From: a virus
Virus record (IMG/VR): IMGVR_UViG_3300047666_000470
Coordinates: 1 to 36,028 of that record
Length of the DNA: 36,028 bases
Reading direction: 5' to 3' (one strand)
Position numbers and translations under genes: made by a program. Under the pieces are notes generated by a model. It searched no databases. It saw only the letters and a list, made by a program, of their open reading frames with translations, and had not been told where the DNA came from. Shown here one piece after another: positions 15,901 to 23,894 of the stretch; the stretch's first letter is position 1, and every line of letters starts with the position of its first letter.

Positions 15901-18364
15901 CTTTAGCTTCCATCTTCTGCACAATAGAACGGTTGACACCTTTTAAAGCATATAGCCCTCTAATCATATCTTCTTCTACAAGACGTGCATGGTTTAAAGC
16001 CCAAGCTGTGAGCTTAGAAGGTGTTGTTCCTTTCTTTACATCTAAACCTTTTGTATCATTAAATGGATTGGTGTAGTGCTCCACTTCCATTTCTACGTAG
16101 AAGCCTGTTTCTTTCTTTACAATTTTGTAGTCATAACCCAAGGCTGCCTTCTTAGCACTCCCCTGTGCGTCTGAGAGCTTCTTAAAGCCTCCCTTGTCAC
16201 CATCACCTAGCAAGAAGGTAAAAGAGCCTAGAGAGCTGTCTGAAGTCCCCTCATTGAATCGTGTACCACTAATCTCTGGTTTAAGTGAAGTACCATTAGC
16301 ACTTTCTAATTCCCTGCCAAGTCGCATACCAATATTAGCAAGCGTGTCATCTGCAAGTATTAAGTCAGTAAGGCTACGAGGCGAGGCTATATTGTTTAAC
16401 CCTATATCCGTATCAGGTGTAACAGTAGGCAAAAATCTCTCTACCACTTGTTCCTTTGTCATGTTCATAGCTTCCGGCATACCTTCCAGCCCTACAGATT
16501 CTTCCATTTGATACTGGGACTTAGGAGAAAAAGCAAACTGTGAATCAAATACACTACTTCCTTCCCTTTGAGGGACAGTTTTGTAGTAACCAGTATAACC
16601 TGTAGCATTAAAACCACCATCTGCCTTTTGTAATCCTGCAAGAGTTACACGTCCATCTCCCAACTTTGTTGTTATACGAGACAAATCACTTTCAGCTTTA
16701 GCTGCTGTATCAAACTCATTAATAAATTCTTGATTAACACCTTGTCTGTTTTCTATTGTTTTAACTTGGGTTGCTTGGTCTGCTGCTACTTCCTTCCTTG
16801 CTTCTTTGAACTTAATTTTCTTTTCTTTAGATATTACTCTTGCTTCTTTATTAATATCCCTAGCAGCTTGCTCCCCTTTTAACTTGCCTAAGTTGCGCTT
16901 TTCTGTTTCTAATACTTTCCTATCTTTTCTAGTTCCTTTTAAAGAAGCTTGTTCTTGTAAAGCAACACGACTGTCAACAGTAGTAGGCTGTATGGAAGGA
17001 GAAGTAAAGCTTCCCTCAACTTGTATGTTAGTATTACTAGGTACGTTAGGGTCAGAGTTAAAAGTAGCTTGTCTTTGTATAATAAGTCTAGCCCACTTTT
17101 CTTCCTCTTCCACTCCTGCTTTTAAAGCTTTGTTAGAATGTATACGCCTCATTAAGAACTTAACAAGTTTACCAAATGACTTTGCCATTCCTACAGCTTC
17201 ACCTACAAAGACTGTACTGTTAAAAGCTGTCTCTAATAATGAACCTCTTTCAGCAGCAGTGAAGTTAGAATCAGGGTCGTTTAAGCCACCTTGTAGTATT
17301 GAATTGTAGAATGTATCAATCTGACCACCTTGAATAAAAGAGTTATTGTTATTAAACATTATTGTTTCTTGCGCTTTAGCTGCTGTTACCAGCTCCCCCA
17401 TAAGTGCTCTTTGTTCTTCAAAAGACATATCATTAAATTCATCTGCCCTTCTGTATATCTCGCTAGTTGCTTTTGAATATTCTTCTTCAGCAGCGCCAGT
17501 TACAGGGAGAAGTATTTCTAAAAAACTTACTCCCATGTCGATACCACTTTTACTGTTTTCGTATTCTGTCTTTTGCTTTAGGACATCTGCTGCAATAATA
17601 TTGTTTTTTAATGTGTATGCTAGGATAGGGGATACGTTTTCAAAGTTAAGTTCTTTTTTATCTGCCTCATCAACAACGCCTAAGTCTGCTACGTAAGCAG
17701 CTCTTTGTTCTGCAAGTGTAGGAAGGATAGCTTGAGATTCTTTTAACTTAGTAAGAAACGTAATAACATCTTCAGGTGTCTTAGCATTAGTAATGGCTTC
17801 TGTAGCTTTAGCCATACTTTGTGATTGTAAGTCAGAATCAACACTTAACAAAGCTTCGTTTATTAAAGACTCATCTCCTTGCAATGCTTGATTAGCTATG
17901 TAATCAAAAGGTACATCTAAGTACAAAGAAGCCATAAGAGAGAGTTCTTTCTTACTATCAGGTGTTCTTTCTTTTTTAACTCCTACATTAACACTTTCTG
18001 AAAAGTCAAATTCAAACTCACTATTTATACCGAAATCAAAATCAAACTCTGATTCTTGCGCTATAACAACTTCTCTTTGAACAGGAGCTTCTGATTTTAA
18101 ACCCGCAGCAATCGTAGCTTGTAAACCACTATCAATATTTAATTCATTACTAGCAGCAGAAGCTAAAAACTTTTCTTTTGTTATGCCACTGTCATTCATA
18201 CCTTGTATGTAGCCACCTACTTTATCCGTAGCTTCACTTGCTTGTTGTGCATTAGCTTTTACACTATCCACATCATCTTTCTGTAAAGGTGCATTGTTTG
18301 ACTCTACACCTTCCTTCTGAAAAGCAAGAAGGGCTTTTTGTTCTTCTAATGTAGGTTCAGCCAT
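12995..18364 (-). CDS. giant internal virion / DNA-ejection protein (1789 aa)
   Basis: The largest gene in the window encodes a 1789-residue protein in the position of T7 gp16, the ejection protein that helps move DNA across the cell envelope. It is mostly alpha-helical, with coiled-coil-like Lys/Glu stretches (about 480-550). A soft, acidic aromatic patch at residues 104-123 contains two near copies of S-E-F-x-F-D-F. Several moderately hydrophobic helices lie in the last third. I see no lytic transglycosylase E-S-x-x-x motif of the T7 gp16 kind at the N-terminus, so a wall-cutting function is not supported. Overlaps of one base with both neighbours show coupled synthesis with the core genes. 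Confidence 0.78.
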   Translation of the reverse strand: MAEPTLEEQKALLAFQKEGVESNNAPLQKDDVDSVKANAQQASEATDKVGGYIQGMNDSGITKEKFLASAASNELNIDSGLQATIAAGLKSEAPVQREVVIAQESEFDFDFGINSEFEFDFSESVNVGVKKERTPDSKKELSLMASLYLDVPFDYIANQALQGDESLINEALLSVDSDLQSQSMAKATEAITNAKTPEDVITFLTKLKESQAILPTLAEQRAAYVADLGVVDEADKKELNFENVSPILAYTLKNNIIAADVLKQKTEYENSKSGIDMGVSFLEILLPVTGAAEEEYSKATSEIYRRADEFNDMSFEEQRALMGELVTAAKAQETIMFNNNNSFIQGGQIDTFYNSILQGGLNDPDSNFTAAERGSLLETAFNSTVFVGEAVGMAKSFGKLVKFLMRRIHSNKALKAGVEEEEKWARLIIQRQATFNSDPNVPSNTNIQVEGSFTSPSIQPTTVDSRVALQEQASLKGTRKDRKVLETEKRNLGKLKGEQAARDINKEARVISKEKKIKFKEARKEVAADQATQVKTIENRQGVNQEFINEFDTAAKAESDLSRITTKLGDGRVTLAGLQKADGGFNATGYTGYYKTVPQREGSSVFDSQFAFSPKSQYQMEESVGLEGMPEAMNMTKEQVVERFLPTVTPDTDIGLNNIASPRSLTDLILADDTLANIGMRLGRELESANGTSLKPEISGTRFNEGTSDSSLGSFTFLLGDGDKGGFKKLSDAQGSAKKAALGYDYKIVKKETGFYVEMEVEHYTNPFNDTKGLDVKKGTTPSKLTAWALNHARLVEEDMIRGLYALKGVNRSIVQKMEAKAKKAMFISPEKNLLLMKMLEKGDTDAVEWATKSSLEKVFGTVPDDVYDSYRTIRDIYDDVFVIKERNYYNALRAANQKVISLGMDFDNNLGSVMDVKSLQKKGGKKLNGDGLIYDIITKQLVPKESLFESDIVVELGQAIKVGDDTRTYVRVPPQNVKKLQAGDTLSYGVGHIDRMYRESGWVVKQDVLRKVNGVDVRSSKVVNIVKTESEARALEDADKGIFASPSRENTETDFAREDSVQFGPSAAHTKKRGELVKGADGSKTAGVLNAFESLFSTIGSLQNSLDFNVMKATEIKFFKAFEGVLKEGSATRYENDISKMYDKEKWERLTPDMRTEFVNHHSYLKSLRHYMYDGWMSSADQVLNKVFNKVGVELNSQKAVGAIQQKTSVLGIVWNGLYQSGQNTIQAMFAIASSPKNGGKAVMALPALINASLTGDLSGLSKILKSDVKAQELYDALATNGLIDAVGRSNDFLDLARTAGGSINTNKVKAVVKGASELSMFPTLKRASQGVQEVPLVVGNALAYLTEYFELMAKNGGVFKGREQAEISFQAQKRMLTQNSLDQFWFQNRGNPLSFVGQFMQAVYKTFLDTVVEPQWEAIRLPLNAALKQVTDRELGSLGKNKARVTDTYTKAFITSALVYTAFGPEGGLGKSLGSSLEDFVRGQYKTTADMPPLLDGFFNGMASEMANGAMKAAGVEGKLDVNQTMSPSAFLDMFSSLVAGDFPQVNLLGASAFMINNVAESAYSASLIAINSFTDGSMGTAETLALLSAEVLEPFKLLDTGQKAYIAYHTGRNATSTSLSSDDRITKGEAIMSHFGYEPELLTDKMYRMKFSQGDGSGITDMSFYAKKSTNTALQIYARRLTYEMDMGTLTRERQQVLYSEGVAFAKRFSSKSNWNAAENAFKERALKETPPSYNETIQPQITGNTLEGIVKALRITSQKADGHSEEAEEVLNNLRENYELMQGDK

Positions 18365-18795
18365 TACTCATCACCTTCTTTTTCCATACTGCCAGCAAAA
18401 CTTCCCGCAATAGAAGCGATACCCGCAGATGCACTAGCTATGCCACTGTATTTGTTAGCTTTTTCCATTCTCTTGTTTATGGCTTGTTGCAAAGTATCTA
18501 CCTGATTAATAAACTGAATGTTATTCTCCGCATTACTGCCAGCAGCACTAAAGCCCCCTTGTACAGCACTGCTTCCTAAAACTCCTTGCGTAGCACCACT
18601 TTGTACTATCTGTGCCTGTGCCATACGAGCTTGCCTCACCTGAGCTAATCTGGCTCTTGAATCTTGTGTCTGTCTCACTTTCTCTTGTATTTTGTTAGCT
18701 TTCTTTTGTTGGCTTCGAGATTTTTCGCTTGCAACAACACTAGCTCCTGTAGCTGTAACACTGGCTACAACTAAAGCGGTTATAGGGTCAAACAT
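18364..18795 (-). CDS. internal virion protein, T7 gp14-like (143 aa)
   Basis: The arrangement is an N-terminal Ala/Val-rich hydrophobic segment (PITALVVASVTATGASVVA), a long basic coiled coil (about 25-65) and a second Ala/Gly/Ser-rich segment near the C-terminus (about 118-135). This matches the small ejection proteins that insert in the outer membrane. It is shorter than T7 gp14 (196 aa). ATG at 18795 has AAGGAG 8 bases upstream; the gene overlaps the 97-aa gene by 16 bases and the giant ejection gene by one. Confidence 0.72.
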   Translation of the reverse strand: MFDPITALVVASVTATGASVVASEKSRSQQKKANKIQEKVRQTQDSRARLAQVRQARMAQAQIVQSGATQGVLGSSAVQGGFSAAGSNAENNIQFINQVDTLQQAINKRMEKANKYSGIASASAGIASIAGSFAGSMEKEGDE

Positions 18796-19073
18796 AGTAA
18801 TTCTCCTTCACCTTTATCCGTTTTTAATGTATCAATAACTTCCATTCCAAAAAGACCACAGAATTTAGTTAGTTTTTTATTGTAAGAGAAAGCATAGAGT
18901 TCTTGTCTAGGAGCTATTTCTATAAGCATTGCCATTGTATCCATCATTTCTTTGTACACTGAATTTGACCATTGATGCACATAGCAGTGAAGTATCCAAC
19001 CTATACTATTATCTTCCATGTAAACAGTAAAAGAAGGGCTGTCATACACTACAGGGTGTAATATCTCACTCAC
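18780..19073 (-). CDS. T7 gp13-like / GNAT-fold small protein (97 aa)
   Basis: The protein sits between tail tubular B and the gp14-like gene, the place of T7 gp13. Its sequence has W-x-x-S near the middle, then LYAFSYNKKLTKFCGLFGMEV and ELLCL at the end, a pattern seen in phage acyltransferase-like (GNAT-fold) proteins of this locus. Acetyltransferase activity should not be assumed because the CoA-binding loop is not evident. T7 gp13 is needed for correct virion assembly. The start overlaps the previous stop as ATGA. Confidence 0.58.
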   Translation of the reverse strand: MSEILHPVVYDSPSFTVYMEDNSIGWILHCYVHQWSNSVYKEMMDTMAMLIEIAPRQELYAFSYNKKLTKFCGLFGMEVIDTLKTDKGEGELLCLTL

Positions 19074-20290
19074 ATTCTTCCCCTCATTGTGTAGTTAACA
19101 CTGTACCCTAACATCTTCATATCTTTTAAAGGCTCTGCCTCAAATACAAATTGAACAGCATCCCCATTACCACGAATATTAAACTTCTTACTAATCAAGC
19201 TCTCACCTGTATTAAATGTATAAGGATAAGCATCAGGAATAAATCCTCTTTGTAATGGCTTGTACAATTGCATTGCCTTACCACTACCACCAGCAAGTGT
19301 TGTTACACCCACCCATTTCTTAAACTCATTACCGTTATCAAAATCCCAACGAGCTTGAAACAAACAACTGCTTGGCTTATCAAATACATAAGCACCATCT
19401 GTAAAACCTGTTATCTGTGTCTCTGTTTTTTTAAAGAATACTTTAGCTTGTTGTATACTTTTCTTATTAGCAAACTTACCTAGTGTCTCATACCCTGAAA
19501 CAAGATAAGCTGGTATGTCTGTAGTGAAGTCTTGGAACAACTCATTGTTTGGTTGTGCGAGGCTGTAGCTTATAGTTGTTGTCCCTGCTGTGTAGAAAGG
19601 GTATAGAGTTGCGTTGTTCACTCTAAAAGGTCTAGCTGCTGTATACAAAGCATTTACTTGTTTCTGTGGATAGAAGGCTTGTATTTGTAAATCTAATATC
19701 AATCCATCACTTGTATTATCTGGTGTCCACCACACAAGCTGCTTATCTGCTTCGTTGTATATACCATTAGCATTTCTACCAGCAAAAGCTGTAAGGTAGT
19801 AAGAGCGGATAGTTTGGGCTGTTATGTCTGTTGCATCCAGTACTCTGAACTCACTGCCTTGTATCTGCATGATACCATTACCACTAAAGTAGAACACACT
19901 GCCTTCTGCTTCTACAATACTACGTACACTTGATATACCTCTTTCACTCACCTTAGCAATGTTAAAGCCTGTTGCTTTAAAGCCACCATCAGCATTGTAG
20001 ATATACCACACACCATTAGTAGCAAAGATAAGTACACCACTCTTGAAAGGTGTAAGAGCTTTAATCCCTACACTATCTTCTAAGGGAATAACACCACCAT
20101 CTGTATCTAACAAATCTGGTATTGTCTCACTAGTAGGGTCGTTGTTCTGGTAACAGTTACCTGCTTGCTTAGAGGAAATTAATACTTGTGAAAAGACCAC
20201 TGTACTATCTACAGCATAAAATATTCTCCCAAAAGCAGAGGCACAGCAATTGGGATTTTTAATGTTTGTTGTTGGGGCTGTAACTGCCAT
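19070..20290 (-). CDS. tail tubular protein B (nozzle), C-terminal part (406 aa)
   Basis: The sequence FGRIFYAVDSTVVFSQVLIS followed by CYQNNDPTSE, DLLDTDGGVIPL, GVLIFATNGVWYIY and KVSERGISS is typical of the C-terminal half of T7 gp12-type tail nozzle proteins in marine podoviruses, with a beta-propeller-like repeat pattern. It begins at ATG 20290, one base overlapping the upstream gene's stop, with AAGGAGG about 12 bases upstream. With the 328-aa product of the preceding gene it totals 734 residues, close to the single ~794-aa T7 gp12. So the nozzle is apparently made from two polypeptides here. Confidence 0.82.
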   Translation of the reverse strand: MAVTAPTTNIKNPNCCASAFGRIFYAVDSTVVFSQVLISSKQAGNCYQNNDPTSETIPDLLDTDGGVIPLEDSVGIKALTPFKSGVLIFATNGVWYIYNADGGFKATGFNIAKVSERGISSVRSIVEAEGSVFYFSGNGIMQIQGSEFRVLDATDITAQTIRSYYLTAFAGRNANGIYNEADKQLVWWTPDNTSDGLILDLQIQAFYPQKQVNALYTAARPFRVNNATLYPFYTAGTTTISYSLAQPNNELFQDFTTDIPAYLVSGYETLGKFANKKSIQQAKVFFKKTETQITGFTDGAYVFDKPSSCLFQARWDFDNGNEFKKWVGVTTLAGGSGKAMQLYKPLQRGFIPDAYPYTFNTGESLISKKFNIRGNGDAVQFVFEAEPLKDMKMLGYSVNYTMRGRM

Positions 20291-21276
20291 TATGGTACTT
20301 GGCCTCCTTCAGGTGCTTCTTCAGGGAATGGGTCGAATGGAACAGTACCTCCACCACCATCACCCGTATTAGGTGTATCAGGGTTGTAAGAAGGAGTTCC
20401 TGACAATGTAATTGTTCCTAAGACAGCTAAGGTTGTACTAGGTGCTCCATCTAAAGTAGGAGCTGCTAACTTACTTGTTCTATTATAATCATCAATAGGG
20501 AATACGTAATGACCTCTAGGAGAAAGACTATTACCCAATCCAGCATCCCTTACATACACGGGGTCAAATGTTAAGTTACCAGAAGCATTTGTAATCATAC
20601 CTACACTAACACTATCTGCATTACTAGGGTATTTGGAAAAAGCATTAAAATAAGTAGTGACTGTTGCTGTTAAAGGATTACCACTTTGGTCTTCATCCCT
20701 CTTACTTACAAACCACCCCGCATTAAACAAGTTGTATTTGTGGTCGTCTGATAGAGTGACAGGTGTTTCTGAAACAGTGAGTCCATCATTAACTAATTCA
20801 AAATCTCTTACATGTAAGCTAACTGTGTTAACAACTATGGAATCTGTAGCCTCTAGGTATTCAAGTAGAATAGGCTTATCATTATTAGAAAGGGTAATTA
20901 CTAGGAAATTTGTTAGCTCTGCTATTTGTGTACTAACTACAGCATCCGCTATCTTAACATCTGCTACAGCCGTAAAGTTTGCATCGAGTGCATGAACTCT
21001 TAAATATGTTTCAGGGACAGCATTAGTCAATATAGCAATTGCATACTTACTTCCTCTCCAATAGAACAAGTTCTCAAGTTTGCTTGTAGCTCCTGCAAAT
21101 GTATTAAGAGGATAGATATAACTAAACCCTTTTCTACGTTCTCTAATCAAACCGTCTTTATCAACAGTAAAGTTTAATTCATTACTTGTAGCTCCATCAG
21201 GAAAGGACAGAGGACTCACTTCTGTTATTAAACCTTTAGCTAGGTTGACGTACTCCTTCTGACCAGCAGCTCTCAT
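20290..21276 (-). CDS. tail tubular protein B (nozzle), N-terminal part (328 aa)
   Basis: The N-terminus, KEYVNLAKGLITEVSPLSFP and onward through ELNFTVDKDGLIRERRKGF, is the hallmark start of podovirus tail nozzle proteins (T7 gp12 type), which close the tail tube and bind the fibres. After about residue 255 the sequence contains PRGHYVFPIDDYNRTS. It then becomes Thr/Gly/Pro-rich (about 285-328, including GDGGGGTVPFDPFPEEAPEG), like a flexible tail or linker, before the stop. The stop overlaps the next ATG (TAATG). I see no broken reading frame: both halves have normal starts, so this looks like an established fission rather than a decaying gene. Confidence 0.82.
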   Translation of the reverse strand: MRAAGQKEYVNLAKGLITEVSPLSFPDGATSNELNFTVDKDGLIRERRKGFSYIYPLNTFAGATSKLENLFYWRGSKYAIAILTNAVPETYLRVHALDANFTAVADVKIADAVVSTQIAELTNFLVITLSNNDKPILLEYLEATDSIVVNTVSLHVRDFELVNDGLTVSETPVTLSDDHKYNLFNAGWFVSKRDEDQSGNPLTATVTTYFNAFSKYPSNADSVSVGMITNASGNLTFDPVYVRDAGLGNSLSPRGHYVFPIDDYNRTSKLAAPTLDGAPSTTLAVLGTITLSGTPSYNPDTPNTGDGGGGTVPFDPFPEEAPEGGQVP

Positions 21277-21635
21277 TAGATGTCTCCTAAACTAGCTTTT
21301 AACATTTTCTTTATTTGTTTTGGATGTGACAAACCACTAGGCACTTCTATGTTGTATTGCTCTGCGTAGCTTAACAACTCTACTTTTGTACTAAGGTCAT
21401 CTAGTAAGACATTCTCTGATAATTCTACACGTACTACTTCTGTAGTGAGAGCTAGTCTTTTGTTATACCTCTCAAATTGCATGAGAGCTTCTGTACGGCA
21501 CGTGAAGCCACCCATTAACTCAAGAGGGGTATTGCCCTTACTACTAAAGTGATATAGCCGTACAGGAGAGTACAGGAGGGAATACTTAGAGCCTTCCACT
21601 GTTAACAAGTCTCTTTGGAATATTTCATCGTTCAT
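21276..21635 (-). CDS. small protein with C-terminal HeH/LEM-like domain (119 aa)
   Basis: Residues about 82-116 read STKVELLSYAEQYNIEVPSG then PKQIKKMLKASL. This is the helix-extended-helix (HeH, LEM/SAP-like) pattern that often terminates small phage proteins and can bind nucleic acid or protein. The first 80 residues are beta-rich with several aromatics (LLYSPVRLYHF). It lies between the two tail tube genes, overlapping both, so a tail-assembly role is plausible but unproved. Confidence 0.68.
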   Translation of the reverse strand: MNDEIFQRDLLTVEGSKYSLLYSPVRLYHFSSKGNTPLELMGGFTCRTEALMQFERYNKRLALTTEVVRVELSENVLLDDLSTKVELLSYAEQYNIEVPSGLSHPKQIKKMLKASLGDI

Positions 21636-22414
21636 CGTCTGCTTTTCCTTGATACGGCATTACGTTTACCATAAGAAGGTTTAGCTCTACCTCCACTACC
21701 CAGTACTTGACTTGCTTGCTGCATTCTAATTCTAAGCTTACGAGCTTTCTGATTGAGCATTGCATTTGGTTGCTGGTATATAAGATTAAAACATTCACTC
21801 AATACCATAGCCAAATACGTAGTACTAAGATGTTGGGGAATAGGAATGAGGAAAGCATCTTGTCTAAGGAATGTAGGCATCTGTGTAACGAGTACCCTCG
21901 TCTTACTGGCTTGCATTGTTGTATCGTATTCGCTGTTGTAAGCGTTAGTTACAATGTACTTACCATCAAAGGATGTAAAGTAAGAAGGCCACTCGTCATT
22001 AATAACAGCCATCTTTTGATTATCAAATCCTGTAATAACATCTATGCTTGTATCCTTAGAACTGTATTGAGCTGTAATGCTCATAAACTCCAAAGGAGAA
22101 CAATACTTTAATGCTTTGTATTGTAAGTCACCTGTCTCGGATATATTGTAATACAACTCACTGTCTTTAATGTTTTGCACTGCATCTGGTATTAGAAGGA
22201 AGTTAGGCTTAGTTGCATCACTTACTGCATCTAATGTCACATCCTTTTGTACAAATAACAAATTAGGAAACTCTTGCACCATTTCGTAATAGATACGTTC
22301 TGCTACATTAGCTACTTGCTGTGCTTCATCATTATCAAATATACTGTCCACATAGAAACCACTTGTGGCATCTAAATACTGTTGGACTACTTCTAAAAGT
22401 GTTAATTGCATCAT
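21632..22414 (-). CDS. tail tubular protein A (adaptor, T7 gp11-like)
   Basis: The N-terminus (QLTLLEVVQQYLDATSGFYV, then a helix with QQVANVAERIYYEMV) is characteristic of podovirus tail tubular A, the ring that joins portal and nozzle. The protein is about 260 aa, longer than T7 gp11 (196 aa), with a basic C-terminus (KARKLRIRMQ and RKSRR). ATG at 22414 is chosen because GGAG is 4 bases before it and 7 before the next ATG; an in-frame TTG at 22423 precedes the SD. It is the first gene after the hairpin that separates head from tail genes, and overlaps the next gene as ATGA. Confidence 0.83.
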   Translation of the reverse strand: MMQLTLLEVVQQYLDATSGFYVDSIFDNDEAQQVANVAERIYYEMVQEFPNLLFVQKDVTLDAVSDATKPNFLLIPDAVQNIKDSELYYNISETGDLQYKALKYCSPLEFMSITAQYSSKDTSIDVITGFDNQKMAVINDEWPSYFTSFDGKYIVTNAYNSEYDTTMQASKTRVLVTQMPTFLRQDAFLIPIPQHLSTTYLAMVLSECFNLIYQQPNAMLNQKARKLRIRMQQASQVLGSGGRAKPSYGKRNAVSRKSRR

Positions 22415-22434
22415 TCTCTCCAATAAATATTATA

Positions 22435-22466
22435 ATAGGGAAAAGGAACGCGCTCCCGCTCCCTAT
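22435..22466. terminator. hairpin between head and tail genes (possible partial terminator)
   Basis: ATAGGG (22435-22440) pairs with CCCTAT (22461-22466), and GGAA (22445-22448) can pair with TCCC inside it (22454-22457, with one G-U), giving a long stem in the 65-base gap between the tail tubular A start and the 141-aa capsid-region gene. On the minus strand the stem is followed by A/T-rich sequence without a clear T run. T7 has its terminator Tphi at the same place, just after the capsid gene. It may instead be an RNA processing or stability element. Confidence 0.45.
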
Positions 22467-22479
22467 GAAATATCAACTA

Positions 22480-22905
22480 TTAATACAAGTCGTAAACTAT
22501 AACAACTTTAACAACACCAGCAGTACGTGAAGTAGCTACGGTTAGTTGGCCTTCAGCAGCAAGGGCTGTACCTAACAAGGCACCAGCAAAAGCAACAACA
22601 CCTGAAGTTGAAGAGTTAGCTGCTAGTAAGCCATCGGCATCCGTAACAACACCAGCGGGTGTAGAAACACCTAGAGTAATGTTAGAACCACCAGACAACG
22701 CAGACTCAACAATAAGACTACCACTACGGATTATAGCCCCAACAGGAATTGTAATCTGTGGGCCATCAGCGCCAGTAGTAGGCAAAGTAGTTACAGGGAA
22801 ACGGTATTCAAGAGTACGAGTAGTACCTACTTGAGCAACTTGAGCACCATTAACGGAAGCGGTGTATTGGTTAACATCGTATAGATTCAAAGGTTGTGCA
22901 GACAT
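22480..22905 (-). CDS. probable capsid decoration / minor head protein (141 aa)
   Basis: This 141-residue protein, rich in Ala, Gly, Thr and Val, lies directly downstream of the major capsid gene. It looks all-beta (RTLEYRFPVTTLPTTGAD, IPVGAIIRSGSLIVESAL, VVKVVIVYDL). Size, composition and location are those of small capsid decoration or minor head proteins that are made in high copy. No enzymatic motif is visible. A head-fibre or jelly-roll fold is possible. The function is inferred from location. Confidence 0.68.
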   Translation of the reverse strand: MSAQPLNLYDVNQYTASVNGAQVAQVGTTRTLEYRFPVTTLPTTGADGPQITIPVGAIIRSGSLIVESALSGGSNITLGVSTPAGVVTDADGLLAANSSTSGVVAFAGALLGTALAAEGQLTVATSRTAGVVKVVIVYDLY

Positions 22906-22919
22906 ATTTTATATTCCTA

Positions 22920-23885
22920 TTAAGTTGGAGTTACGATTACGCCAAGAGTTTCAGCACGCTTTAGTGCAAAACCATAACGACAAGTAGTTGAGTATTCATC
23001 ACGCTTCATAGAAACGTTACGGAAGAACTCAGAAGCAGGACGTTGACGCATAACACCCATGAAAGGCATATCGTCAGCAGAAGCCATAGACATTGCAATC
23101 ATAGCTTGACCTGTGTATGTAGCACTACCTGTACCATCAGCTTTTACAATTGTTTCTGCTGTAATAGCAGGAAGGTTGTGGCTAATCATAATGTTAAAGC
23201 CGTAGATGTTACGAACAAAGTTAAGCTTGTCACCAAAACCAGTTTGGATAAGGCCATCAAAGTCTTTGTTGAAAGTACTACCATCTGCAACTGCAACAAT
23301 GTTTAACAACTTGTTAATTTCAAATTCCTGCTGTGGGTTAATAATTAACACACGATTACCTTCAGGAACTAAAGCTAAGTCAAAAGACAATTTTAAGTTA
23401 GCAATATCTTGTAATGCTAAATTACCACTCGTGCCACTACCAGCAAAACGGTGAGGTTGACCATTGATTAGGTTACGTCCACCTATAGTCTGTTGGTTAG
23501 CAACTGCTAATACTGACTTCTCAATGTCACGCTCAAAAGCAATAGAGCTTTTACGAACGTTTTCAGCAAAGAAAGCCATGGCTTGATGCCCGTCTTGCTT
23601 CTGCTTGTCAGTCATGTACCAACCGTCTTGCTTATAGTCTGTTACTGCAAGCTCAACGCGGCTAGTAGCCATTTTACTAAAATCTACACCAGTGTCTTCG
23701 GAGTAGTTAGACAAGGCTCTGTCACCAGTTTTGGTAATCTTTAATGTGTCACCATCACCAAAAATGCCTGTCTTGTCATCAAATAAAGGACGACCTACTA
23801 GCCAATCATCTAATGATTTTACTAGTGCAGCGTCATAAATTTCCTGACGGATTATATTGGGGTTTTGTGAAGATACGTAAGACAT
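22920..23885 (-). CDS. major capsid protein
   Basis: This 321-residue protein immediately follows the scaffold gene. Its sequence reads like an HK97-fold shell protein of podoviruses: N-arm with IRQEIYDAALVKSL, an alternating alpha/beta body with FERDIEKSVLAVANQQTIGG, then LALVPEGNRVLIINPQQEFE and a C-terminal RRDEYSTTCRYGFAL-like part (MKRDEYSTTCRYGFALKRAE). It is slightly shorter than T7 gp10A (345 aa). No programmed frameshift signal was evident near its end. The order scaffold, capsid, small beta protein, tail adaptor supports the identification strongly. Confidence 0.87.
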   Translation of the reverse strand: MSYVSSQNPNIIRQEIYDAALVKSLDDWLVGRPLFDDKTGIFGDGDTLKITKTGDRALSNYSEDTGVDFSKMATSRVELAVTDYKQDGWYMTDKQKQDGHQAMAFFAENVRKSSIAFERDIEKSVLAVANQQTIGGRNLINGQPHRFAGSGTSGNLALQDIANLKLSFDLALVPEGNRVLIINPQQEFEINKLLNIVAVADGSTFNKDFDGLIQTGFGDKLNFVRNIYGFNIMISHNLPAITAETIVKADGTGSATYTGQAMIAMSMASADDMPFMGVMRQRPASEFFRNVSMKRDEYSTTCRYGFALKRAETLGVIVTPT

Positions 23886-23894
23886 ATTTATTCC

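Noticed and set aside
13000-18300. Many long antisense frames opposite the giant ejection gene and other late genes
   Set aside because: They are shadows of the coding frame: no Shine-Dalgarno, Ser/Leu-rich biased composition and no recognisable domains.
20285-20300. Sequencing error or decaying gene at the nozzle split
   Set aside because: The two genes meet at a regular TAATG with an SD nearby, and each half keeps a full open frame with conserved features; no further stops or frameshifts are seen. An error cannot be excluded but is not favoured.
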